Of a DNA stretch of 64,000 bases, positions 35,004-47,082 are shown in pieces. The translations under genes and the position numbers were made by a program. A model generated the notes under the pieces. That model had not been told where the DNA came from. It searched no databases and saw only the letters and a list, made by a program, of their open reading frames with translations. The stretch is from Epiperipatus broadwayi (lineage: Eukaryota; Onychophora; Udeonychophora; Euonychophora; Peripatidae), in NCBI GenBank assembly GCA_028023455.1, contig JAQFVV010006427.1:248001-312000 (forward strand). The letters run 5' to 3'. Position 1 is the stretch's first letter, and the number at the start of each line of letters is the position of its first letter.

Positions 35004-35889
35004 ATATTTTTAACAGGTCTTTTAGGTTAACTCTTGGTCTATGAAATACTTTTGATATAAGATCCCGCAATGCATGGCATTCCTCTAGCAGGTGCATAAA
35101 TGTTTCACTGCTCTTCTTACACAAAATACACATTTCATCCAAACCCATTCCCAGTCTTTTATTAAGGTAGGAGGTAGTCAGCAAAATTCCATTTATCAGC
35201 TTAAAAATAAATTTCATAGATGATTGAAGTGTATATATTGAGTGGAATTTTTTAAGAACACTTTTCATTGAACACCCCAACCAAGAATTTTCATTGTGAT
35301 AATCTCCTTTTGTTAAATCTTTATATTTTATTCCATCTAGACTTTGGACATTTAGATCATCTTGTAAATTTTTGTATCTTATAAACATGTCAGCAAGATG
35401 TGATCTTCTCTCAGCTCTCATTTCATTGTAAATTCTTATATCACCACTAGGGGGACTAAAGGACTGATCCTTCATTACATTCAAATAAGCCCTGGCAGTA
35501 ATAAAATTAACATAAGCTTTTGGGTCGATTAAATTAAGCCCACCTTTATCTATTGGTTGCTGTAGTACAGAGGTTGAGAGGAGGCTAGATTTCTTCCCCC
35601 ATATGAATTTCTTTGCCATCTGTATAATCTTTAGGATCATTTTGTTGTATAGTTTCAACCAAGGTCCATAATAGTTAAGAACTCCTATTGCAATTGCATT
35701 GAAAATCTTGTTTCTAGTCACTTCATAGAGTTTAAAATATAAAAAACTATTAATTCTTTCATCTATTTTTTTTGTTATGAGTTGATTTAACTGACGATTT
35801 ATTTTAGTTTTGGATAAGTACATGGGGAGGCCAAGAAATGACTTAGGCTGAGCTAAAAACTCACTTGGTATTCTTTTCCCTGTTGCCAA
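34996..35889 (-). pseudogene. LINE thumb and C-terminal CCHC domain
   Basis: A 297-residue frame, opening without an ATG, follows the FIDD box after another frame change at about 35,890. It contains FLGLPMYLSKTKINRQLNQL, the thumb-side motif after the YxDD box in L1-clade enzymes, and ILNYYGPWLKLYNKM-like and KKFIWG motifs. Near the end is CILCKKSSETFMHLLEEC (about 254-271), a C-x2-C-x8-H-x4-C zinc motif of the L1/Tx1 type. The frame stops at 34,996. The true C-terminus continues in another frame (34,794-35,003, ending near WGGTAIW), the break falling in a run of A. Confidence 0.85.
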
Positions 35890-36001
35890 GCTGCCAACTT
35901 AGCAAACTGTACTACTGATCCTGTAGCTTGTTTAAATTTTCTAACATGATTTATAACTATATCAATATTATAACTGTTTTTGAAAATTATTATTATATCA
36001 T

Positions 36002-36613
36002 CTATAAAGGTGTGACTTTTATTGAAATTCCCAAATGGGGCAGGTAGATTCTATTAATTATTATTTCTATTTCCTTTAACATAAGGTCCACATAAATAGC
36101 AAATAAGAGTGCTGCCAATGGTGAGCCCTGTGGGATACCTTTACCAGGGATGAAGAATTCCGATCTCCTCATAAAGTTTTTATAGGAAATTTTATTATTA
36201 GTAATATAATTAATTATTGCATTTATTAAATATTGATCATCTTTTATCAGCCCATTTAGGGCATTAAAGAAATAAGCCCAGTCAACCAAGTCAAATGCAG
36301 ATTTAAAGTCGATTTTCAATGCAAAGTACTGAGTCAGATTCAAGGCCTTGGCATACTTGATAGCTTCTTGTATTTTAAGAGCTGTGTTTATCATTCTCTT
36401 ACCTTTCACAGCATGATGCACTGTTGAAATTTTGTCACTGACACTTTTAAACAATTTGCTTTGTAGGATTCTAGCCAGTATTTTAGAATCGATATCCTCA
36501 ATTGATATATTTCTTAGGTCTTCAAATTTAGGTATTTTTGTGTTCTTTTCTTTTTTAACACTAAAGATTACTCTTTTATTTATGCTGGGCCATTCAAATC
36601 TTTGTGAGCACAT
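36002..36613 (-). pseudogene. LINE reverse transcriptase palm
   Basis: The 203-residue frame shows non-LTR reverse transcriptase boxes in order: NISIEDIDSKILARIL (about 35-50); FALKIDFKSAFDLVDW, with the first catalytic Asp at about 102; and GKGIPQGSPLAALLFAIYVD (about 157-176). The frame then runs into a TAG. The second catalytic box, FIDD (plus-strand 35,997-36,008 read on the minus strand), is present but in another frame, so an indel separates the two halves of the active site. Upstream frame 36,629-36,841 is its linker and 34,996-35,889 its C-terminal part. Confidence 0.88.
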
Positions 36614-36628
36614 CTTATTAAAATATTT

Positions 36629-37141
36629 TCACATAGGCCCTATCATATGATAATTGATTTGTTTATAAACTGATTCTGGGATCGCATCATTAGCCAATAC
36701 TGTTTGCATTTTCAATCTATTAATTTCTTCTGTAATTTCTTGACACGAAATATATTTTTTCAATATTTGCTTTGTCATTATCCTATATTGTTTGCCATCA
36801 AAGTCCCAATTACCCATGGTCTGTTTCAGTTTTTCAACCATATATTCATCAACCTCATCCTGATATTAGAGAATCTTCACTTGTCTTCATAGATGAGATA
36901 CCATTTGTGTGAGGTATATAAATTTTTGCATAATTAATGGTTGGTTTTAATATATGTCTGAGCCCGGAATTAATTTCCTTAGTCTTAATGTATATGTATC
37001 TTCTTGAATTTTCCTATATATATTATTGTATTCTTCTTGTAGTTTACCAACCAGGTCTTTATTTTCTCCTAATCCAGAAATGACACTCTGTGTTTTATTA
37101 ATCTCTATCATTCTATTTTTCATTTGATTTTGGGACATCAT
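36629..37141 (-). pseudogene. LINE linker between endonuclease and reverse transcriptase
   Basis: Two minus-strand frames (36,947-37,141 and 36,629-36,841) lie directly upstream of the reverse transcriptase. The first contains LVGKLQEEYNNIYRKIQED, an amphipathic segment typical of the linker after the endonuclease in L1/Tx1-type ORF2. The second contains ITEEINRLKMQTVLANDAIP, which resembles the segment just before the palm in which transcript-encoded residues select the template. They are separated by stops and a frame change. On their own these would be hard to assign; their position and order relative to 36,002-36,613 is the main support. Confidence 0.6.
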
Positions 37142-38689
37142 CTAATGAGTAACAAAGTTATCAGTCAGTTTAAAAATGGACTACCTTGAATTAATAATCA
37201 TATTAAATGTAATTTCATGTTTTTATGCAGTTTCAGGATGAATAATTTTTTAAAAGTGAAATTAATAGTTCCATGAATCAGATGAATTATTTGATGTACT
37301 TTTTACTTTATTAGTTAAGTCATATTATATATTTTTTTGCAAATGGAATAAAGATTTTCTCAGATATTTCAATATTCAGGTAAAAAGTAATTTATTATTT
37401 GATATTAGGTTTAGTGTAAGATTGAGTGGGATTAAGTGTACTTTATATGAGGATTGGGTTGTAAAAATGTTAGTACTTATTTAACTTATATTAAATGGTT
37501 GTTATCAAATATTTATAACTTCTTAATGCCTCAATTTAAGTGGAGTTACCCTTATGTAGATGTGTTAGTCTGTAAGAAATAATTTATAAATCACTCATAC
37601 TTGCTAGTATTATTTTTGTACTGTTATATAGTGTATAATAAGCTCCCTAGTGATTTCTTTATACTTTGTGTTAACACCTTCTTGAAGTTAAAGCCTGAAA
37701 TTGAATACAGAATGGGATCTTATGGCAAAAATAAATAAACACATTGTAGCAAATTATTATTTAGCTTTGCAAAGCAATGAGTTATACTTTCTTATTTTAA
37801 AACAGTATAAAAATTTTCCCTTATTTGTAAATGAGATCTATAGACAATTGATTGGTTGGTAAAATAAACCAATTAAGAACATACATAAAACTAAACTTTT
37901 ATTGTTATAATACTCACTATCCTCCAATATTAAATTGAGGATTATTTCATGGGATAGTGATACAACCAAAGAATGTTTCAAATCACAGTATGATAAAATA
38001 TTTAATAGATCTTGAGTTCAAATTAATTTGCAAATAGACAGTAAGATTTTTTAAAGGCATTATATAATTTTTACTATTGTTGTTATTTGTTCTTGTTATT
38101 GATTTTTGTGTTATACAATAAAATAATTGTTAATTTGAAATATTCTGCTTAGTCATTCTTAAATAAATCTCATCATTTCATTTACATTTACTACATTAAA
38201 GGTCATATTAGAAATATAAATGTATATGTTAAAACTCTACTGGATTGAAGACATCATTGTTATAGTAAAGCTATCTGAAATTTGAAATATTATTGGATAA
38301 TGTAGTATCCAGGAATGAATAAACATATTTGATATCCACGCATTTATTAATTTAATCCTGAGATAAATCATTATTCAACATTTTTATGTAATTTTTTTCT
38401 AACTGTATCTTAATATGTAGATTAAATAATTTTTAATTAAAGTTTTGAAATAAAAAACAATAGTTGTCAAGATTTTTAGGATTAAAGAAGTATTATAAGA
38501 CACTAATAAATTATTTTTATCAAATATTTATAAATTAATGAGAGTTTAGAATAATTCTAAGTAGAAGTGATATAGTGTAAATGCACTTTCTTGTGTCAAT
38601 CGAGAAGCAAATCTATAAGTATGTTTTGGTATCTTTTCTTACTATTTTATGATTTTCATAATAATGGATGATGACAAGGGTCTTTTACA
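37142..38689. other. AT-rich DNA, no gene recognised
   Basis: No supported frame, SINE or paired repeat was seen. Confidence 0.6.
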
Positions 38690-41340
38690 ATATATATATA
38701 TATTGTAGGACAAAACGTAATTATTCAAAAAAAAATAATGGAGGGGATTTTTTTTTGTGTGTGTGTATGTGTTTGATCTATTCAGATATATTTTTTTTTT
38801 TCAATGGAAAATTACTGATGGCATACAGAATTAAAAATAAACTGGGATGATGTAAAAGATTTCTGCTAATTTTAGCTATATATTAGGAATCAACTTTTAA
38901 CTATGTGGGGGGGCGAGGCTATAATAGGTGTGCCAATAATCTAACTTAGATGTTTTCATATAAGTGAAAAAGATTAAGTAATATTTCAAATTTTAATTCT
39001 ATATATCAGTTTTTTTTTAAATTATATAAAATCAAAGAGATCGCTAATGATAGTTTTTGACCACCAACTAATTTGAACTCAGCTACTAATCAATCATAAG
39101 TTGTCAATTTCAAGAGAAAAATATTTCAAACCACCAAAGTAGATAATAGATACTTTCAATCACATATTTCCATCAAGAGACTAGTAAAATTAAGTGACCA
39201 GCGACATCAGTAAAACAAAATAAATAAATATCAGAGAAAAGCTGAAACAAGGGCATTAGTATTGTTTCGTTTTGGACTGTTGTCTCCAATTTATTTCAAG
39301 CATTTTATTGTGGAAAATTTAAAAAAGATATGCAGTGCTGTACCCTATATTGCTTTGTTAAAAGGGATTCAGAAGCCAACCCATTGGAGTCCAGGTGCAT
39401 CTGAATGGAAGACCCCAAGAAACACATCCATGTCTATGCAGAAGTGTCTAAAATGCCTCATATCTCCATCAACTTTGGGAAAGTAAACTTCAGAGGAAGG
39501 GGAAATCGTGAAAAAAGTCTACTCTGATTCAAATTTAGAATTGTCTATAAATAAATGTAGACATCAACTAGTTTATATCTATTCCTTAAATTTTCTATCA
39601 TCTTAACAATCATGATGAAATTAGTAACCAGGCTAATTTGAGGGAAATTTATGTGCAATAGTCAGTGTGTGTTTTAAAGACATTTTTGTGTTCTTTTTCT
39701 CTGTGATTATTATCAAGGAAGTTTGCATATGATAATCAATGTGTCATCTACACATATACGTATCCAGTTTAAAAGCTGATTGACAGCATTTCATAAATCC
39801 AAGAACTCAAAAAATTGGTAATATACAACAAATTTTATTAATTATTGACATTTCATTATTTTTTCTCAATTCTCTCTCTCTCTCCTTCAATATTAAAATA
39901 GATCTTAGTGATTAAAGGTTTTGTTATTGCTAAACATTATGTGTTTATCATGCTATTTTTCTTTTTATTTCTTACTTTTTTTATTTCATTTGTTTATCAA
40001 TGGTATTTTATATATTTTCTTGTACACACATTTGTTGAGTATTTTGATATTTTTGTTTGAAATATCTTTGTAAACATTTTTTGGGAAAGATGTAAATCCT
40101 AGACAATGTTATATATATGATAAGAGTGGGCAGGACTAAAATTAATGATACGGTGGGGTATGAAATGGTAATAGTACCTAGATAAGAGATTTATTTATTT
40201 TTCTTTAATATTAATTTAGTAAAGGCAGAAATTAGGCAGAGCTGTGAATGGATACAGATTTATTAGGAAATAGATACATTACAATATTATTGACAAGATG
40301 GGGTAGTATATGCATTTTTTTGATTTTGTTTATTAATTATATCAATGTCACAAAGGACAAAATTATTTATGCTAGTTAAAATGACATTTAAATACCATAA
40401 TTAAAAGATATGTGATGCTTTCCATTTGTTTTCTCTATTATTATTATTAGTCAATAAATGTTCAGTAATTCTGTAATAATTTTATTTTAATTGTTTTGGG
40501 GATGTAAATATTATTTTGTAATATTGGAATAAACATGAATCAGATTTTGAAATTATACTCCTTATATGTGTTTATTTATCCACTACAAACTCCTTATAAA
40601 TGTTGCTCCTAAGTCATCATCTCATAAAAATGCATTATGAACCTACAGTTAAGATAGGAAAAAGATATTTTAGTTATGATATGTAAAATCTTGGTCTCTA
40701 ATGGCTGAATATGTATTTAGGTGTAGTTCCCTTTTGTGCCTTTGAAGGAAGATGGGAGTGTTATTATCACCAGAAATTATTTATATAGCAGGGTAAATAT
40801 ACACAGAATAACAGTGCATATGATTTTTTTCTATGAACTAGCTTAGTAGTTAATTTTTCATCATAAGCAAAGTGACCCTAAGATCCAGGAGTTAATATTA
40901 TAAAGGTGGAAACTAGGTGATGTTCCAAGAGATGGATATTAATCATCTTGTCCTGAATAATAAAACACAAACAGTTAGTTATAGCTACATAGTAATGACA
41001 GGTATTTGCATTTAGATGCTAAAATTGTATAGCTGCTAATATTACAGTGCAACCCCAACTTCTTGATAGCTGCTGTGATTCCATTCTATTACAATAATTT
41101 GTCTACATACCTGTGGGATGATGATGATTTCCATCTCTCATGTTCACTGTGGGTGAACTCTGTATATCCACCATACCATAATGATTACTGGTACAATAAT
41201 TTGGTGCACCAACTCAGGCTTGATCTTTGGTCTCCCAATTGAAGGCATTCTGGTATGATAATTTGGCAAACAATGAAGTGGACTAGTGATTCAAACCACT
41301 TAGAACTACAATAATTTGGATCCAAACTGAGGGCATGTGA
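38690..41340 (+). repeat. Duplicated segment, copy A (uninterrupted)
   Basis: This 2.65-kb segment is collinear, with substitutions and small indels, with three blocks further right: 44,610-44,905, 48,806-50,030 and 51,675-52,935. Shared landmarks include the GATTATTATCAAG stretch (39,707 and 49,607), GGCAGAAATTAGGCAGAG (40,225 and 51,790) and ACTGTGGGT (41,147 and 52,729). It has no long coding frame. It may be a tandem duplication of host DNA or two copies of an unrecognised dispersed repeat. It preserves the state of the locus before the insertions in copy B. Confidence 0.8.
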
Positions 41341-41440
41341 TATATTACATACCATCTGCTTGAGATTAAGAATAAACATAAATGGGAAGGAGATAAGTAG
41401 GCAAACGATCAACATAAAAAAGGCACTACAATGATTTGGT
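41091..41440 (+). repeat. Spaced ACAATAATTTGG motif copies
   Basis: ACAATAATTTGG or close variants occur near 41,091, 41,191, 41,257, 41,308 and 41,427, spaced about 50-120 bp. The counterpart region of copy B has them near 52,668, 52,773, 52,831 and 52,867. It looks like a decayed tandem repeat. Confidence 0.5.
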
Positions 41441-42500
41441 ATTTACAAATGAGAGCTTCCAACTAAGACCTCAATATACACCATATACTGGGAATAGTGT
41501 GAGCATGGTAGAAGAAAGGGAAGTGAATAAATTTTAGGGTTTAAAAAAAGAGAATTTTTTAAATGTAGGGTTAATTGTAGTATTGTATTCTTATTTAGAC
41601 TTTATATAGTAGTATTTATGTTATGATTAACATTGGTAAAAGACTGCAGCCATGGAACAACTTGGTATTTCAGTTGTAAAACATTTATGCATCATGACAT
41701 AGTCAGTGTTTGAACCAGTGGTAGGTTTATCTCAGTTAAATGTTTTGTTTTATTAATAAAGTTGGTTATATTTTAATTTATTTAGGAGTGAAATCTTAAC
41801 TACTTATGCCAATTAATTAATTCTGGATCATTTATTTTTTATCATAGTATCAAGAATAAAACTCTGATTGCTTGATATAATAAAGAAAAAATGGGTTTAC
41901 TGTTAACTTAATGGTAATGGAAAATCTGATTTTGTAGATTTGATTGGGTACTTGATTGTTGGAGTTTGTTTAGCTTCTGTTTTGATGATGGATGCAGAGT
42001 TTTGTCATTACCTTGAGAATGCAATCTTTTCATGCAATTGTAGTGTGTGTTCTGTTTTAGTCATTGCTCCAACTAAGTTAGCATACTCCTGTCATGATCT
42101 CAGCCTCTAAGACTCCAGAGAAGAAGCAAAGCATAGTTCTCAATATTTCCAGCATTTAAAACTCAAAGAAGCAGGGCTTTACAAAAATTTTTGCATTCTT
42201 ATTCTGGGTAGTGGTAGCTTATTTTGTCTAAGTTGAGATAGCTCTCTTGGTGTTCATGGTGCATTGTGTACCTATAGACCATGGCTAAATTATTTATCTA
42301 TCTCAGAATTTCAGGTCACTATTCATTTTGTGAGCCATCAATTCCTGTCATATCTCTAGAAGATATTGATGAGTATAATGAACCTTGTTTTGACTATAAA
42401 TATTATGTTAAATAAGGTTAGATGGGTATTGCATTTCTACATTCCTTTTTGCCATGAGGTAGTGGTATCTGGAACAACAGATAGTATAGGATGTGTTTTG

Positions 42501-42541
<41 letters not shown>

Positions 42542-42660
42542 GTTCTAGGGGTATGAGGGCCTGAAGAACAAAGTATTGAATAAAAATAATATATCTATTT
42601 TAGTTTTATAGGTAAAGAAGTACAGTTTCTATTGATACAGTTTTTATTGATATAGTTACC
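41441..42660. other. Unassigned DNA upstream of the gag remnant
   Basis: A less AT-rich stretch near 41,990-42,260 and a perfect TA run (42,503-42,538, about 17 repeats) lie here. The segment could include the LTR end or leader of the gag-bearing element that starts at 42,661, but I see no second LTR copy in the window. Confidence 0.4.
42503..42538. repeat. (TA)n microsatellite
   Basis: Uninterrupted TA dinucleotides, one of the longest simple repeats in the window. Confidence 0.9.
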
Positions 42661-44560
42661 ATGGATTTAGATAGTGAAGAATTAATGGAAAGGTCAGAAG
42701 TTAATCAACAAAATATGGTCTGCATTTTATTGGATCAGTTGAATAAAAAGCTAGACAGTCAGAATCAAGAAATGAGAGAAAAAATAGATAGTTAGTATCA
42801 AGGAATGGGTGTAAAAATGAATTCTCAGTCTGACAGAATAGATACTCAATGAGAGAAATGAGTAAAAAAATGGTTACTCAATGCTAAAAAAATGAATGGA
42901 AAAATAGAATTCAGTGTCAAGAAATGGGAAAAATCGGTCATATAATAGACAGTCAGTAATAAGAAATGAGCCAACAGACAGATAGTCAGTACAAAAAATT
43001 GAATGATAAATTCAATAGACAGGTAGAAGGATTTAAATATCTTAAAGATAAGTTCAATGTTTCAAATGAATAATTAGTGGATTTTAAATCAGATTTGAGA
43101 ACCAAAATCAGAGAGTTTATGAAAGATATGATATCAGATTCAATGAACTGATAAACAAGTTTAAAATGAGACAAGAACAATGGGACAGCAAAATCACAAA
43201 AGTAGAAACTAAGATAGAAAGTTCAGTAGAGGAATGTATTAAACATTAGGAGAAATATGTGATGAAAAAGAAAAGGTCAGTGATAGTTTTAATGAGGTGT
43301 TAAAAGTTGAAGTTAATTCAATTAAGATAGAAGTAGCAAAAATACAAAATCAGTTAAAGACTGAATACAAAGGAATAGGTAAAAGACAGAGCAAAGAGGA
43401 TTATGAAATGAAAAAAGTAAAGAAAGAAATAATGGAAAATCAAGGTAAAATAGAAAGTATAAAAGATCAGACAGTTAATATTTGAACAACTTAGGAAGAG
43501 ATAGGAAACATAAAACAAAGTATACAAGAGATTGACAGAGGGAGTAAGATCTTGATAATAAGCTGAAAAGTCAAAAGAAAGTTATAGTAAATGAGATGAG
43601 AGAAAACTTACAAAGTCAAGAGCAAGATTTAGATAGCAAGATATTGGTCATGATACAAAATAGGTTGACAGAAAATACAGCTACTAAAGTCAATGATTTG
43701 TATAAAGGGGCAGATCATGAACTCAAACATGGAGGTAGCAAAGTGGGCTTTGAGAATAATCTGGCAGATGATAAAAACAGAACTCATCTCATTTGTAGTA
43801 AGGGATAATCCTAGACAGTTAGAAGATGAGAATACTGAAGAAGGAAATAGTAATATAGCTAAATATATACAGATCAAAGTATTTAAGATGAATATAAGAA
43901 CCCCACAAAGTATTTAAGTGGATTAGAAGAGCTATTCTCCCTGAGTAAGTTGAATGACAGGAAAAAACTTGTGATTGCTAGTAACCACTTACATGCCTCA
44001 CTTAAGTGCTGCTGGAGATCACTCTTCCAAAAGCCAAGGATCTATGGGGACTTCAGAATCATGTTGTTGAAGGGATTTTGGAGTGAGGACAGACAGGAGA
44101 ACATCAAGTACCATGTTAGTCAAGACAAGTGTAGTCCTAATGAAGGTCACTACACTGAGATTTTTGGAATTGTACTGCAGAACTAAGGATGCTGGATGCC
44201 TTTTCTTTGTCAGATGGCCAAATTGTCAGGATTGTTAGGAGAGGCCTGCCTGGATGGGTTAAACGGGCTCTTGTAGCAGTGGGACAATACACTGTTGAAG
44301 AAGGGACAAATATGTTAGGGTCCATAGAAGCTAGTGAGGGCTTATTTGGAATACTCCAAGACTATAAAGAGAGAATATAGGTCATAGAGTCTCTAGTATA
44401 CAAGTAAGCAGAGGACACATCAGTCAAAAAAAGGCAAGGTGGCCAGTGAATTCCATCTGCCATGGTAAGAATAGATCACAATGGTCTCAGGTAAATAAAT
44501 ATGTAGGTTGTGATCAATGTGAAATCAGAGGGGGAATTTAAATAGCTGAGTGCCATATTA
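42661..44560 (+). pseudogene. Decayed Ty3/gypsy gag with N-terminal coiled coil (third family)
   Basis: From an ATG at 42,661 the frame starts MDLDSEELMERSEVNQQ. Then come about eight 11-codon repeats (42,754-43,013) and a long Lys/Glu/Gln-rich coiled-coil segment to about 43,890, with scattered stops. The gag domain follows at 43,950-44,186: LVIASNHLHASLKCCWRSL, then LLKGFWSEDRQENIKYHVS, which aligns by eye with LLKTFWSEERQESLL of element 3. It continues in a new frame at 44,189 with LSDGQIVRIVRRGLP, matching LSEGQIVGIVCRNVP of element 1. A CDQC at 44,509-44,520 with a Cys 10 codons later may be a decayed zinc knuckle. No protease or polymerase follows; duplicated copy B starts at about 44,610. 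Confidence 0.72.
42754..43013 (+). repeat. 33-bp tandem repeat (11 codons per unit) in the gag remnant
   Basis: Units of about 33 bp start at 42,754, 42,787, 42,820 (partial), 42,841, 42,873, 42,907, 42,948 and 42,981. The best-kept unit encodes DSQNQEMREKI. An 11-residue period is the hendecad of right-handed coiled coils. Confidence 0.65.
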
Positions 44561-44609
44561 AAGGGAATTTGTTGTATTTTTTTTAATTGTATGGGAGGCA
44601 GATATAGGG

Positions 44610-44905
44610 TAAGACCCAATTATTACAAAAAAAGGTAGCAGAGAAATTTTTTTTGGTGTGTGTTTGATTTATTCAGATATTTTTTTTCCATTAGAAAATC
44701 ACAGATAGCATACAGAATTGAAAATGAACTAGGGATGAAGTGAAACATTTCTGCTAATTTCAGCTATATATTAGGAATCAACTTTTAACTGTGTGTGTAG
44801 ACCTACATGCATGTATAAATAATCAAACTTAGATGTCTTCATACAAGTGAAGAAAATTAATTATTATTTCAAATTTTAATTCTATGTAACAGTTTTTTTT
44901 TAATT
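44610..44905 (+). repeat. Duplicated segment, copy B, first block
   Basis: This matches 38,700-39,010 of copy A. Landmarks are GATTTATTCAGATAT and CTATATATTAGGAATCAACTTTT-type sequence. The match is broken after about 44,905 and resumes at 48,806. Confidence 0.75.
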
Positions 44906-46963
44906 TATATATTGTGCCATTACAATTTAGTCAGTAGCTAAATTTGTAGTAATGTGCATGTAAGAAAATGTGGAACAAAATCATCATCACATTTTTATAT
45001 AGCAAAGGAAGCTGTAGGGCACCCAAGTTTAAACCCTGCAAGATCCAGTTTTAAAAGCTTAAGGCAGAAAGAGAGTGGGACAACAGTTATATTCTTTAAT
45101 TGTTTGTGTGTTGATAAAAAACTCAAAAAGAGTAGTACACACAGTTAATTATTCAGTATTTTTTTTGTTAAAATTTTAAAGTTATAACGCATATGTATAG
45201 GCAGTGTGTGTTATAAAAGCTATTTAGTTAGCCACTTTTAAATTACACATATTAACTTTTTTTCAAACTAACCTACACTTGCTAAATTTTAATATCTTAT
45301 TCTATACTTCTATTTTTGCTTTTCTATAATTGTAATTTGGATTTAAAAGCTAAGGATTTAATTTTAAATATTAGGGTTATAATTACTAAGCTAGCAATTA
45401 GATTATTTTAATGTCAGTTTATAAATAATTTGAATGAGTGTGTGTGTTACATCACATAAATATAACTACATTTTTATTTATTAAATATTTAAAATAAAAA
45501 AAAGAAAATCTGTTAAATTTTTTTTTTTTACTCAACAATTTTGTATTATAAGGGTTGTTTTTCTGTTAAAAAACTTAGAGACGATGTGAGAAGTCTAATT
45601 TTAAAAATGTCTCATCTTAAGATCAAAAGAAAGAAGCTCAAATTTGAGATGTTACATAGGTGTAAAAAAGAATTAAGACTATTTTTCCCATCAAAACAAG
45701 TTTGTCTAAAAATCAGGATACTGAGATTTTTCATACTATTCAACTAAAAAACGATTTGGATGAAAATAAGTTATAAATCTAATTAAAAGAAGTGGCCAAA
45801 AATAGAAAAAAAAATCGGATATAAAAGCAGTCTGGAAAATTTGTTGAGATTGTTGTTATAGAGACTTTTAAAAATATTGAAACTAAAGCAGACAAACATT
45901 TTTAATTCTGCTAGATAACCTTTTTTTTAAATCATTTTTTATATCACATTTTGAATGTTGAAAATATAAGGATGGCGGGCTAGGAAAAAAATATATTTTC
46001 CATCTGTTGACTAGACCATCCAGCCAGCACATCATATAGGAAAGAAAAGATGTCTTGTCTGAAAAATAATATTCTACACCTTTCAACTGACTGAGAGAAA
46101 TAAGATTTTTTAAATAGAAAGAAGAAAACATTCACCTGTATTTGAAGGTGATTATAAAAAAACGAGTAATCTACTGATAAATATTAAATCATCAAGTCCA
46201 ATTAATTGTTCCAGTAACTGAGTTTAAATCCAAGCAAAATTATAAATGTGAAAACAACTGCTATACCTCGCCCACTAAAAGAATCATGCTTGACAGGAAG
46301 AGAAGAAGTTAATATAATAATTTTCAAATTGTCCACTAAAGCAAATAACCTCGATAAAATCATCATCATCAAATAATTATACACCTCAAGAAAGAGATTG
46401 TTTCAAAGAAAAACGGAAATGGTAGCTGCAAAATATAGACATTGAACAAGATAAATTTGAATTATTGGAAGTCGCTACAAAGAATAGAACTGGTAATATA
46501 AGTTTTTCTTTTATATATTTTCTTTATGATATCAGAGACTTAGTAAAATTTTAGCAACAGAATGGTATATTTTGTTTAAAGAACTTTTAAAAACAACCAA
46601 GATCAATTGAAACCCAGAATTTCTTTATTCATGATTTTATATGTACTAAAATCATGATTGTCTTTTAACTTAAAGTTATGAAATGTTATTAATATGTAAC
46701 ACATTTTTTTTATTGTTATTATTTTGTTTTTAATAATATTTTTGTAATTATGGGAATAAAACATGCACATACATAATATAATAATACTTGTTGCATATAT
46801 GTAATTCTGTGTGAATGTAAAAAAAGAAAAATAGGTGGTATTAGAAATATTAGATTTTGTTTTAAGTTAAAGTATAGCATTTCAGAGGGAGAAGGGAGGG
46901 GGAGAAAATAATTTAAAACTTGTTTCTAAAACTTGTTCTTTCCAATTTTACTAACATTTATTT

Positions 46964-47082
46964 ATTTATTTATTTATTTTCATATGTCATAGCATCGGCC
47001 GGGATACGAACTCATACCCGTCTGCAACCAACTACTTGCTTGCAAGGCGAGTGCGATGACTTCTCGGCTAACAACGCTTGAC
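46964..47082 (-). repeat. tRNA-derived SINE, second copy
   Basis: Read on the minus strand it starts GTCAAGCGTTG. It has an A-box-like TAGCCGAGAAGTC and a B-box-like GAGTTCGTATCCC, and ends GATGCTATGACATATG with an (AAAT)n tail. The target duplication AACATTTATTT occurs at 46,953-46,963 and 47,083-47,093. Both ends match the SINE at 33,705. Confidence 0.85.

Larger units (their letters stand above)
34614..37141 (-). mobile_element. 5'-truncated L1/Tx1-like LINE
   Basis: A minus-strand non-LTR retrotransposon ends in an A-tail, seen as a T-run at about 34,614-34,625 on the plus strand. From 5' to 3' it keeps a coiled, Lys/Glu-rich linker (37,141-36,629), the reverse transcriptase palm (36,613-35,985), the thumb and C-terminal domain (35,889-34,996) and a short end piece (35,003-34,794). 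An AT-rich 3' untranslated segment follows. The endonuclease domain expected upstream is absent and the DNA beyond 37,150 does not look coding, which fits the usual 5' truncation. At least four frame breaks make it inactive. I could not identify a target duplication. Confidence 0.85.

Noticed and set aside
42503-42538. TA run as an origin or promoter signal
   Set aside because: It is a plain microsatellite like several others here; nothing around it supports a function.
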